The notes under the pieces: model-generated
Told to the model about the DNA's origin: nothing
The model's input: only the letters and a program-made list of their open reading frames with translations
Database searches by the model: none
Shown: positions 42,958 through 50,318 of the stretch, in pieces
Layout of the letters: the number at the start of each line of letters is the position of its first letter
Numbering within the stretch: the first letter of the stretch is position 1
Position numbers and translations under genes: made by a program
Assembly: GCA_017435615.1 (NCBI GenBank)
Contig: JAFSET010000016.1
Span: 1 to 64,000 of the forward strand
DNA length: 64,000 bases
Source: Oscillospiraceae bacterium
Lineage (GTDB): Bacteria; Bacillota; Clostridia; Oscillospirales; Oscillospiraceae
Reading direction: 5' to 3'

Positions 42958-43886
42958 AGCCATTCCTCTTTGCAATAAGCTTTTACTTCCGCACCTGTGG
43001 GGATGCTGCCGGCCGCGCCGGGCCGGGTCACGCCGATGCCTGCCGCCACGGCTGCTACACAGGCCGCCTGGCACAGTGGCTTTCCCAGGGCAAGCTGCGC
43101 TGTCAGAACGCCGTTAAAGGTATCTCCTGCGCCGGTGGTATCCACCGGCTTTCCACAGGAAAAGGCAGGAATTTTGCTGATCTTCCCCTGCTCTATCACC
43201 AAAGCGCCCTCTGCGCCCAGGGTGATCACCGCACTGCCTGCTCCCCGGGCCGCAAGACGCTCTGCAAGCTGCTGCGCAACAGGCTTCTCCGTTTCCCCGA
43301 AACCGCATAAAAGCTTTGCTTCGCCGTAGTTTGGTGTGATCAGGGTACTGCCGCCAATGGCCTCCGGCGGCACATTTTCTGCCGGCGCAGGATTGAAAAC
43401 CACGGGAATTGCCAGCTCCTGTCCGATCTTGCAGGCCTCCAGCAGGCAGGAAGAAGACAGCTCATTTTGCAGCAGCAGATAGCTGCACTGCCGAAGCTGC
43501 TGCATCACCGCATCGCTGCGCAGGTCTTCCGGTGTCAGGGCTTTGGCCGCACCACCAAAGACGGAAACGGTATTTTCCGAGCTTTGATCGGTGGTAATCA
43601 CCGCAAAGGCTGTGGGGATATTCTTTTGGATCAAACAAGCCGTGATCCCCTCGTCTTCCAGCTCTTTCCGGCAGGCCTTCCCGTGATCATCCGCACCAAC
43701 GGCACCGATGAATACCGTGTCCACACCCATACGGGCGCAGGCAATGGCCTGATTATAGCCCTTGCCTCCCAGCTCAAAAAACAGCTTTTGGCAGGAAATG
43801 GTCTCTCCCGGTGCAGGAAAATGGTCCGCAGCCATAAATGCCGACTGTCCACCCAATCCGATCACACCGACTTTTGGTTGTTTCAT
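42954..43886 (-). CDS. PfkB-family sugar kinase (ribokinase-like)
   Basis: 310 aa. N-terminal ELGGKGYNQAIACARMG with the GGKG sugar-binding motif, NPAPAENV, ITPNYGEAKLL (the N-x-x-E motif), and PVDTTGAGDTFNGVL with the catalytic Asp of the C-terminal PfkB signature. These follow ribokinase closely. It phosphorylates a free sugar at a primary hydroxyl. The SIS-domain proteins upstream would then isomerise the phosphate. Confidence 0.9.
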   Translation of the reverse strand: MKQPKVGVIGLGGQSAFMAADHFPAPGETISCQKLFFELGGKGYNQAIACARMGVDTVFIGAVGADDHGKACRKELEDEGITACLIQKNIPTAFAVITTDQSSENTVSVFGGAAKALTPEDLRSDAVMQQLRQCSYLLLQNELSSSCLLEACKIGQELAIPVVFNPAPAENVPPEAIGGSTLITPNYGEAKLLCGFGETEKPVAQQLAERLAARGAGSAVITLGAEGALVIEQGKISKIPAFSCGKPVDTTGAGDTFNGVLTAQLALGKPLCQAACVAAVAAGIGVTRPGAAGSIPTGAEVKAYCKEEWL

Positions 43887-43897
43887 ATGCTTTCCCC

Positions 43898-44629
43898 TTA
43901 CAGGTGCTTATTTCTTGGCAGATATCTTTGGATCAGCTCCCGGTTTTGCTCCATGCCTCCGGGAATGTTGCCGCTGACATAAACAGGGGGCTGTACCCCA
44001 TCCTGCCACATGAATTCATCTGCCTGCACCACGATGCTCTGTGCGATCAGGCAGCTTGAAATGGTGGAAATGGGCCCCACACGCATATGGCTGCCTTCGA
44101 TCGCCACTGCTGCGTCTCCGTGGCACACGCCGTTATCCAGCACCAAATCCGCCACATCCCGGAGCTTCTTTCCGCTGGGATGCCGGGAGGTATCCTGGGC
44201 ATAGGCCTCCGACACAATGGCAATGACCGGGATCCCCTGCTCCTTTGCGCACATTGCCATCTCCACAGGCACGCTGTTGATGCCGGAGGTGGATACCACC
44301 AGCAGCACATCCTTGCTTGTCAGCCCATAGCGTTCAAACACCGGCTGGGCAAGACCGGGCATTTTTTCATACACACTGCTTTTGGCCGCACCGGTATGGA
44401 GCATCAGGTCGCTGTCCAGCATGGCGCAAACTGCCGCTGTGCCACCAGCCCGGTAAAACAGGTCCTCGCCGATAATATGAGAATGTCCGCAGCCGAACAC
44501 ATAGAGCATACCGTCCTGTTTCAGGCTCTGCGCCACCAGCCGGGCTGCCTTTTCAATCGTTTCACCCTGGGTGGTCATCACATGGTCCAAAACCGCTTCC
44601 ACCTGCTGCCAGTACTGCTTATATAACAT
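43898..44629 (-). CDS. SIS-domain sugar phosphate isomerase-like protein
   Basis: 243 aa. SIS fold: MLYVFGCGHSHIIGEDLFYRAGG (phosphate-binding region), LVVSTSGINSVPVEMAMCAKEQG and PVIAIVSEAYA. C-terminal GDAAVAIEGSHMRVGPISTI and VYVSGNIPGG resemble the second SIS protein at 44718, suggesting an old duplication. The family binds phosphosugars and isomerises aldoses, ketoses or amino-sugars. It has AAGGGGAG as ribosome site and its own promoter inside the upstream terminator, so it starts a new transcript of six or more genes. Confidence 0.83.
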   Translation of the reverse strand: MLYKQYWQQVEAVLDHVMTTQGETIEKAARLVAQSLKQDGMLYVFGCGHSHIIGEDLFYRAGGTAAVCAMLDSDLMLHTGAAKSSVYEKMPGLAQPVFERYGLTSKDVLLVVSTSGINSVPVEMAMCAKEQGIPVIAIVSEAYAQDTSRHPSGKKLRDVADLVLDNGVCHGDAAVAIEGSHMRVGPISTISSCLIAQSIVVQADEFMWQDGVQPPVYVSGNIPGGMEQNRELIQRYLPRNKHL

Positions 44630-44649
44630 CGTTATCTCCCCTTTTAAGC

Positions 44650-44690
44650 AAAAAAGGCTACCAAATCATATCATTTGGCAGCCTTTTTTT
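44650..44690. terminator. Terminator between the two SIS genes
   Basis: A long stem (44650-44666 with 44673-44690, one mismatch) with A run on one side and T run on the other, so it works on both strands. It ends the permease-to-SIS transcript. Confidence 0.75.
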
Positions 44691-44693
44691 CAA
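44665..44693 (-). promoter_or_regulatory. Promoter embedded in the terminator
   Basis: On the minus strand TTGAAA (44688-44693), 17-base spacer, TATGAT (44665-44670). It would drive the SIS gene at 43898 and those after it. Confidence 0.45.
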
Positions 44694-44717
44694 TATTCCG
44701 AAGGCTGTAACTGCGTA

Positions 44718-45467
44718 TTACAGCATCTTGATTCTGGGCCGGTACTTCTCCAGGTAGGCAGCGTTCTTCTCGTCGCCGCCGGGTGTATTGGCACTGGACC
44801 AGACAGGAGGCGTAATGCCTCTGTCAATGCACTGCTTGACGGTTTCGATCTCCAGCAGGTGGGCAATGTAGAAATCCACAATGTTGGAAACCGGCGCAAT
44901 GGGGGTATCCAAACCGGGCACGGTCACCACGGCGTCTCCCACAGGGTTAAAGTCCTCAATGCAAACATCTGCATAGTCATACAGGTTTGTCTTGTTGGGA
45001 TGGCGGATAAAATGATCGGCCGGCATTTCCGTCTGCCAGGCAAGGCTGGAAACGGCAATGATCTTCACGCCGTTCTTCTTGGCCTCCATAGCCGCATCGA
45101 TGGTAGCCGGATTGATACCGATATTATGGAAGATGATGAGTACATCGTCCTTCTTCAGGTCGTAATACTTGATAATGGCGCTGCCGTAATTGACAGTTCT
45201 TTCCAGCTCCAAATACTTCAGGGCCTGGTTGAATACGGAAAGGCCGGTCTCCATAATGGGGTTGATGCAGGAAAGACCGCCGGCACGGAAGAACATTTCG
45301 CCCACAGGCAAGGTGGTATGTCCGCCGCCGCCGTATACGTTGATCAGCCGGTCGTTGGCAATGGCGTCAGCCATCAGCTCTGCGGCCTTGCGGATATTTT
45401 CGCTTTGGGTGGCATTGACCTTTTCCAGGTTCTCAATAATCGCCTTGTAATAGCCAAAGTCGTTCAT
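44718..45467 (-). CDS. SIS-domain sugar isomerase-like protein
   Basis: 249 aa from ATG 45467 (AAAGGAG upstream). INVYGGGGHTTLPVGEMFFRAGG is the phosphosugar loop, followed by IIFHNIGINPATIDAAMEAKKNG and KIIAVSSLAW. The C-terminal NPVGDAVVTVPGLDTPIAPVSN and SSANTPGGDEKN parallel the other SIS protein (GNIPGG). It is 5 bases after the TIM-barrel gene. Likely to act on a sugar phosphate made from imported oligosaccharide. Whether the two SIS proteins form a heteromer or use different sugars cannot be read from sequence. Confidence 0.83.
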   Translation of the reverse strand: MNDFGYYKAIIENLEKVNATQSENIRKAAELMADAIANDRLINVYGGGGHTTLPVGEMFFRAGGLSCINPIMETGLSVFNQALKYLELERTVNYGSAIIKYYDLKKDDVLIIFHNIGINPATIDAAMEAKKNGVKIIAVSSLAWQTEMPADHFIRHPNKTNLYDYADVCIEDFNPVGDAVVTVPGLDTPIAPVSNIVDFYIAHLLEIETVKQCIDRGITPPVWSSANTPGGDEKNAAYLEKYRPRIKML

Positions 45468-45472
45468 CACAA

Positions 45473-46507
45473 TTACTCCTTTACCAACACACGGTTGTAG
45501 TTTTCGCCGATGCGGTCCCACAGCTCAATGGGATCCTTGGCTGCCACAGAGGTGCCGTAGCCGCCACGGTATGTCCAGGTAGCCAAACGGTCAACGCCCA
45601 GCTCCTCATACATGTCCACGACCTTGTCGATCTGCTCCCAATTCTGAGGACGCTTGTTGTAGCCCATCAGCCAACGCTCCGACTCCTTGCCGAATTTCTT
45701 GGCAATGCGCACGGTACGCTCGGTGATCTCACGGAAGAAGCTCTCCGGCAGATCCCAGTTGATGATGGTGCTGGAAAACACATCGAAGTAGGGGCAGGCT
45801 GCCACCATCTCCCAGTTGTCATAGCCGCGCAGCTCTGTCACATAGTAGCTTTGCAGGGTGGCGTGGACGCAGCAGGTGATCTCCAGGTCGGGGTTATACT
45901 CCTTCAGTGCCTTGGAGCAGTCGGCCAGTGTCTTCAAAGCCTCTCTCCAACGGAACTGCTTGACATCGTCGTTCATAAACTTGGGCATTTCGTAGCCGTA
46001 GTACTCCTCGAACTTCTTCATACATTCGGGGCAGCGGCAGGCCCAGTCGTCACCGGCTCCACCGGTGATGGAGGCGTAGGACTTGGGATAAGCATAGTGG
46101 GGCTCGTCCCAGAAGAAGCCGTCCACGTCGGTTTCTCTTGCCAGCTTCAGGCAGATATTTGTGAAATAATCCCGGAAGGAATTTGTATTAAAGCAAGCGG
46201 CGTTGAGCACCTCGCCGGTGTAAGCGGATACCTGACGGTGGTGGATGTTGTTCTGCAGGAACAGGCTGACCTGCTCGCCGCCAAAGTACTTGCCGATGCC
46301 CCAGGTGTCCGCGATGACACGCAGGCCCAATTCGTGGGCAGCCTTGACAATGTTGTTGATATTGGGGAACCAAAAGTCCATATCGAACTCGGTAATTGCC
46401 AAAATGACGGTATCGCAACCGTGGGCCTTCATTTCCTCAAAGTCCTTGATTGCGTGTTCTACATAATTAAAGCCATAGTAGCTGACTGCGGTGTGCTTAA
46501 TTGCCAT
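45473..46507 (-). CDS. TIM-barrel protein, possible glycoside hydrolase, family not recognised
   Basis: 344 aa, no signal peptide. Alternating strands and helices of a beta/alpha barrel: TAVSYYGFNYVEHAI, TVILAITEFDMDFW, RVIADTWGIGKYFGG, DVDGFFWDEPHYAYPKS, EITCCVHATLQS, WLMGYNKRPQNW and RLATWTYRGGYG. WDEPH at about residue 133 would suit a catalytic acid. A CRCPECMKKFEEYYG segment follows, seen in several putative bacterial glycosidases. GGAGGCG lies upstream of the ATG and a well-formed promoter precedes it. It is cytoplasmic and sits with the transporter, so it may cut imported oligosaccharides. Confidence 0.6.
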   Translation of the reverse strand: MAIKHTAVSYYGFNYVEHAIKDFEEMKAHGCDTVILAITEFDMDFWFPNINNIVKAAHELGLRVIADTWGIGKYFGGEQVSLFLQNNIHHRQVSAYTGEVLNAACFNTNSFRDYFTNICLKLARETDVDGFFWDEPHYAYPKSYASITGGAGDDWACRCPECMKKFEEYYGYEMPKFMNDDVKQFRWREALKTLADCSKALKEYNPDLEITCCVHATLQSYYVTELRGYDNWEMVAACPYFDVFSSTIINWDLPESFFREITERTVRIAKKFGKESERWLMGYNKRPQNWEQIDKVVDMYEELGVDRLATWTYRGGYGTSVAAKDPIELWDRIGENYNRVLVKE

Positions 46508-46541
46508 TGCGCACGCCTCCTTCTAATCGTTATTCATGAAA

Positions 46542-46570
46542 ATTATACCATTGCGAAAAAGCTCTCACAA
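46542..46570 (-). promoter_or_regulatory. Internal promoter before the TIM-barrel gene
   Basis: On the minus strand TTGTGA (46565-46570), 17-base spacer, TATAAT (46542-46547). Confidence 0.65.
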
Positions 46571-46587
46571 CTAAGAAAAAAGAACAT

Positions 46588-46603
46588 TGGGTTAGATTTT
46601 CAT
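46588..46603. promoter_or_regulatory. Shared 16-base element, copy 3 (degenerate)
   Basis: TGGGTTAGATTTTCAT matches the other two copies at 12 of 16 positions and starts exactly 17 bases upstream of the -35 box, as at 49251. Confidence 0.4.
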
Positions 46604-46612
46604 AACCTGCGT

Positions 46613-47242
46613 TCATTTTTCCTCCGTTGCCGGCTCGTATTTTTGAAATACCGGCAACAAAATCTTTAAATCCAGGTAGGCAATGAGGGAAAAACCAATC
46701 ACTGTCCACACCAAAATCGACTTCCAAAAAAGCTCCGGAAATGCCACCAGTAAGAAAACAGGCAGCACATTCAGGGTCACCACGCAAACAGAGCTGAGCA
46801 AATGCCGGACCGGCAGCATAAAGCTGTTGAGCAAGGCTTGCCTTGCCGTTGTTTCATACCGGGCAAGCAGTGGATACAAGTAGGATGTAGCCGCCCCGTA
46901 GATCAGCAGCAGAACACCAAACACCACCTTCAGCCAAAGCTCGGCGCCGACAGACAGATACACGATCTCTGCAACCATCACCGCACCCACCAGCAGGTTC
47001 ATCAGCCACAAAGGCGTCACAGTCCGGAAATTCTCCCGGAACGCCCGGAAGAAGGGTTTGAGCACCGCATCATCCTTGCGGCTTATGTAGGACAGCAAAA
47101 CTGTGTGCATGGCTACCGTAGACGCTCCGGCGGTAACGATAGGAATACACCCTATGAGCCACAGTACATTCAATGCGATCAAATTGGTGATCAGCATCAT
47201 AAACCGCATCAGCGGCGAATCCGGCCGAAACAGATTTCCCAT
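46613..47242 (-). CDS. yesL: YesL-family (DUF624) membrane protein
   Basis: 209 aa with five or six membrane segments. It begins with NLFRPDSPLMRFMMLITNLIALNVLWLIGCIPIVTAG, the DUF624 signature (small positive start, then N-x-x-W and C-x-P-x-x-T-x-G), followed by SRKDDAVLKPFFRAFRENFR. YesL proteins almost always sit with sugar ABC permeases of this class. Their role, perhaps helping transporter assembly, is not settled. It is 6 bases from the MalG-type permease. Confidence 0.88.
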   Translation of the reverse strand: MGNLFRPDSPLMRFMMLITNLIALNVLWLIGCIPIVTAGASTVAMHTVLLSYISRKDDAVLKPFFRAFRENFRTVTPLWLMNLLVGAVMVAEIVYLSVGAELWLKVVFGVLLLIYGAATSYLYPLLARYETTARQALLNSFMLPVRHLLSSVCVVTLNVLPVFLLVAFPELFWKSILVWTVIGFSLIAYLDLKILLPVFQKYEPATEEK

Positions 47243-47248
47243 AGGGCA

Positions 47249-48136
47249 TTATCCCTTGACAGAGCCTAACATGACGCCCTTGTTGAAGTATTTCTGCAGG
47301 AACGGATACAAAATCAGCACCGGCAGTGCCGCAACCACCACCACTGCATATTTGATCATATCGTAAATGCGCGTGTAGTACATCAGGGCCTCTTCATCCG
47401 CCGTGCCAATCATTTGGTTCAGGGTTCTGAGCATATTGCGGATCACCATTTGCAGGGGCCAGTACTCAGTGGACTGGGGCGTATAGTACAGAGCCGTGGA
47501 GAAATTGTTCCAGTGACCCACCACATAGTAGAGCATGATCACGCCCAGCATGGCCTTGGAAAGGGGCAGCACGATCTTAAAGAAGGTACCGGCTGTGGAA
47601 CAGCCGTCGATCTCCGCAGCCTCCTCCAGTTCGTGGGGGATGCCGCTGACAAAGAAGGTTCTTGCCACGATCAGGTTATAGGAAGAAACCGCACCGCACA
47701 GACCGAATACCCACCAGGTATTGAGCAGTCTCAAATTCTTCAGGTTGATGAAGTTGGGGATCAGACCGCCGCTGAAGTACATGGTAAATACGATCAGGCC
47801 CATAAAGAAGCCACGGCCCTTCAGCTTGGTTTTGGAAAGGGCATAGGCAGCGGGAATGGTCATAGCCATATTCACCGCAGTGCCGAACAGGGTTTGGGTA
47901 ATGGTATTTAAGTAGCCCTTCATCAGGTCATCTCTGCTGAAGACCTCCTTGTAGGCATCCCAGGTAACGCCCACCGGCCATAGCCATACTTTACCGGCGT
48001 TAACTGCGTCGGGATCGGAAACAGAATAGACCAGCACCAGCCACAAAGGGTACAGGCAGATAAAGGCAACCAAAATCACGACAGCATAGCAAAAGAAAGT
48101 AAACGCTCTGTCGCCAAAGGTATCTTTAATTTTCAC
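47249..48136 (-). CDS. Carbohydrate ABC transporter permease (MalG/LplC-like)
   Basis: 295 aa from GTG 48136; AAAGGGGGTC lies 5 bases upstream, while an earlier in-frame ATG overlaps the next gene in non-conserved sequence. Six membrane segments. The ATPase-coupling EAA loop reads ELEEAAEIDGCSTAGTFFKIVLPLSK. The pattern GLIVFTMYFSGGLIPNFINLKNLRLLNTWW is typical of LplC/YtcP partners of LplB. It forms the inner-membrane channel with the gene upstream. Confidence 0.93.
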   Translation of the reverse strand: MKIKDTFGDRAFTFFCYAVVILVAFICLYPLWLVLVYSVSDPDAVNAGKVWLWPVGVTWDAYKEVFSRDDLMKGYLNTITQTLFGTAVNMAMTIPAAYALSKTKLKGRGFFMGLIVFTMYFSGGLIPNFINLKNLRLLNTWWVFGLCGAVSSYNLIVARTFFVSGIPHELEEAAEIDGCSTAGTFFKIVLPLSKAMLGVIMLYYVVGHWNNFSTALYYTPQSTEYWPLQMVIRNMLRTLNQMIGTADEEALMYYTRIYDMIKYAVVVVAALPVLILYPFLQKYFNKGVMLGSVKG

Positions 48137-48149
48137 GCAATGACCCCCT

Positions 48150-49109
48150 TTAGAACAAGCTGGAATCGCTGACCTTCTTGGAGATCTGATTGACCACCAC
48201 AAGCAGGATCAGCTCGACAAGATTTAAGAACAGGCCCACGGCTGTGGAGTAGCCGAAGTCACCGCCCAAAATACCACGCTGGTACACGAAGGTGCCTACC
48301 GTCTCCGCCACGCCGGAATTGAGGGAGTTTTTCAGCAAAATACCCTTTTCCGTGGATACGGACATGATGCTGCCCACACGCAGAATAAGCTGAATAATGA
48401 TCGTCGGCGCGATGGCAGGCAGATTGATATGCCAGATCCGCTGCAGCCGGGAAGCACCGTCCAGAGTCGCCGCTTCGTGGAGACTGGGGTCTACGCTGGA
48501 CAGGGCCGCCGTATAGATAATGGCGCTCCAGCCCAAAGAAGACCAAATGCCGGACCAAACAAACACGTGGGGATAGGCCGCGTCACTGTCCAGAAAATGA
48601 ATTTTTTCCATTCCCACAGAGGTCAGCAGATTATTTACGATGCCCTTTGTGTCAAAGAACAGACCCAGCATGGTCACCAAAATAACCAGGGACACAAAGT
48701 GAGGGGCGTACACGATGGTCTGCGTGACCTTCTTGAATTTTTCATTGCGGATCTCATTGATGATGACCGCAAAGATGATGGGCAGAGGGAACAGCGCCAG
48801 CGAATACAGTGACAGTCGCAGCGTGTTGACCAGCGTCTGCTTGGCATAAGCCGATTCAAAGAAGCTTTGGAACCATTTCAGACCCACAAACTTTGCGTCA
48901 AAAATGTTGCCGATGCCCTTATACCGGGTAAACGCCATGTAAACACCGGGCATGGGCAGATAGCGGAAGATGATGTACCAAAGAACCGTAGGCAAAACAA
49001 ACAGATACAAGATCCAGTTTTTGCGCAGGTATCTGATTGTGGCCTGAGAGAACAGACCCTTTTGGGCATTTAACCGTTCACCGGTCATTTGTGCGGTTTT
49101 TTGTTTCAT
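48150..49109 (-). CDS. Carbohydrate ABC transporter permease (LplB/UgpA-like)
   Basis: 319 aa with six membrane segments. LYLFVLPTVLWYIIFRYLPMPGVYMAF is the LplB-type start and LHEAATLDGASRLQRIWHINLPAIAP is the EAA coupling loop. It is the first gene of its operon, behind a promoter that carries the shared regulatory element. Its solute-binding partner is most likely the lipoprotein at 31281. As no ATPase is encoded, a shared MsmK-type ATPase elsewhere is expected. Confidence 0.93.
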   Translation of the reverse strand: MKQKTAQMTGERLNAQKGLFSQATIRYLRKNWILYLFVLPTVLWYIIFRYLPMPGVYMAFTRYKGIGNIFDAKFVGLKWFQSFFESAYAKQTLVNTLRLSLYSLALFPLPIIFAVIINEIRNEKFKKVTQTIVYAPHFVSLVILVTMLGLFFDTKGIVNNLLTSVGMEKIHFLDSDAAYPHVFVWSGIWSSLGWSAIIYTAALSSVDPSLHEAATLDGASRLQRIWHINLPAIAPTIIIQLILRVGSIMSVSTEKGILLKNSLNSGVAETVGTFVYQRGILGGDFGYSTAVGLFLNLVELILLVVVNQISKKVSDSSLF

Positions 49110-49204
49110 AAACGCCTCCTGATCCTATGCTGCTCGTCCCCCGGCAAGGGAATTTGGTGCTGCGATTGCCGGAGCATTTCCATACATACAGCAAGTCTAT
49201 TTTG

Positions 49205-49233
49205 ATTATAGAGGTAAGCACCTCATTGTGCAA
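49205..49233 (-). promoter_or_regulatory. Promoter of the permease operon
   Basis: On the minus strand TTGCAC (49228-49233), 17-base spacer, TATAAT (49205-49210). Confidence 0.65.
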
Positions 49234-49250
49234 CCGAATTTTTATTGGTA

Positions 49251-49266
49251 TAGGTGCAATTTTCAT
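49251..49266. promoter_or_regulatory. Shared 16-base element, copy 2
   Basis: TAGGTGCAATTTTCAT, identical to 33159-33174; 17 bases upstream of the -35 box. A weaker relative, TATGCAATTTGTT, lies at 49303-49315. The rest of 49110-49407 holds nothing further that I can support. Confidence 0.5.
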
Positions 49267-49407
49267 AACTCATTGGCGAAAAATGCCACTTTTTACACTC
49301 TGTATGCAATTTGTTAAAATTCTGCCGGCTTTTTTTCTTGACTTTCGTGATTTTTGTATGTAAACTTGAGCTGATATTTCATTATTTCTACGGAACAACG
49401 AAAAGGA

Positions 49408-50166
49408 ATGAAGGTTATGACCATCCGGGAAGCCATCAGCGAACAGCTAAAATCCATAAAAAACCGAAGTCTGAAAGAGAAGATTTCCTATTTCTGGGAG
49501 TACTATGGGATCAAGACCATTTGCCTGGTTCTTGCCCTTGCGGCTGTGATATCCCTGATCGTAAGCATTGCCACCAAAAAGGAGTATGCCTTTACCGGCG
49601 TATTTTTCGGTGCTGTTGCCACGGACAGCGCGGAGCCGTACCTATCTTCCTTTGGGACCGCCGCCGGCATTGATCCGGAAAAATACGGGCTCACCGCACA
49701 GTGCCACCCGGATATTCGGATGGACCAAACCGTCACTCAGGATATCTATCAGTCCATGGAAACCTTCACCGCCATGGTGGCCGCAAAATCTGTAGACTGC
49801 TTTGCCGGAAACAAAGATTTGTTTCTTTACTACGCCTATATGGAATACGCCACCGATCTGCGGACCGTGCTGACCCAGCAGGAGCTAAGCCGTCTCTCTC
49901 CTTATCTATATTATATGGATGGCGCACAGATCCGGCAGCAGGAGGCTTCCGACGAGGGATATGCCGATGCCTACGCCCGGCGTCCGGACCCCACCAAGCC
50001 GGAGCTGATGCAGGACCCCATCCCCGTTGCCATTTCCCTGGAGGCCGCCACCGACGAATTTCAAGAAGCCTACCGGTTTGGCGAAGACGCCCTGATCGGT
50101 ATTTGCGTCAACTCCGAGCACGCCCAAAACGCCTTGGCCTTTTTGCGCTATTGTATTGGAGAATAA
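49408..50166 (+). CDS. Membrane-anchored protein of unknown function
   Basis: 252 aa. A short basic N-terminus (SIKNRSLKEKISYFWEYYG) precedes one membrane segment (ICLVLALAAVISLIVSIA, about 37-55). The rest is an external domain with FTGVFFGAVATD, LTAQCHPDIRMDQTVTQDIYQSMETFTAMVAAKSVDCF and GICVNSEHAQNALAFLRYC. The alternation resembles a periplasmic-binding-like alpha/beta fold, but I do not recognise a family. The ATG at 49408 lacks a clear AGGAGG; AAAGGAATGAAGG just before is the likely site. It is divergent from the permease operon and may share its control. Confidence 0.7.
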   Translation: MKVMTIREAISEQLKSIKNRSLKEKISYFWEYYGIKTICLVLALAAVISLIVSIATKKEYAFTGVFFGAVATDSAEPYLSSFGTAAGIDPEKYGLTAQCHPDIRMDQTVTQDIYQSMETFTAMVAAKSVDCFAGNKDLFLYYAYMEYATDLRTVLTQQELSRLSPYLYYMDGAQIRQQEASDEGYADAYARRPDPTKPELMQDPIPVAISLEAATDEFQEAYRFGEDALIGICVNSEHAQNALAFLRYCIGE

Positions 50167-50203
50167 ACTGTTTCAAATATTTTCAGGGTCGCCTCCGCTG
50201 AGT

Positions 50204-50221
50204 CAATGTCACTAAGTTAAG
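50204..50221. repeat. 18-base repeat, inverted copy at 55264-55281
   Basis: CAATGTCACTAAGTTAAG; the reverse complement of 55264-55281 differs at one position. The two copies flank the BspA-like gene in inverted orientation. Confidence 0.5.
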
Positions 50222-50222
50222 A

Positions 50223-50258
50223 AAAGCTGGACCTCACGGAAGCGTGGGGTCCAGCTTT
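50223..50258 (+). terminator. Intrinsic terminator
   Basis: An 11-bp outer stem AAAGCTGGACC (50223-50233 with 50248-50258) plus an inner CACG/CGTG, 57 bases after the stop of the membrane protein. Confidence 0.65.
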
Positions 50259-50283
50259 ATGTAATTTTTCATTTTCGTTACAA

Positions 50284-50311
50284 AGGGCGTTGCAAAATGA
50301 TGCAACGCCCT
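50284..50311 (-). terminator. Hairpin after the BspA-like gene
   Basis: An 11-bp perfect stem AGGGCGTTGCA (50284-50294 with 50301-50311), 7 bases downstream of the stop on the minus strand and followed there by a weak TTTG. Confidence 0.55.
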
Positions 50312-50318
50312 ATAGTAT

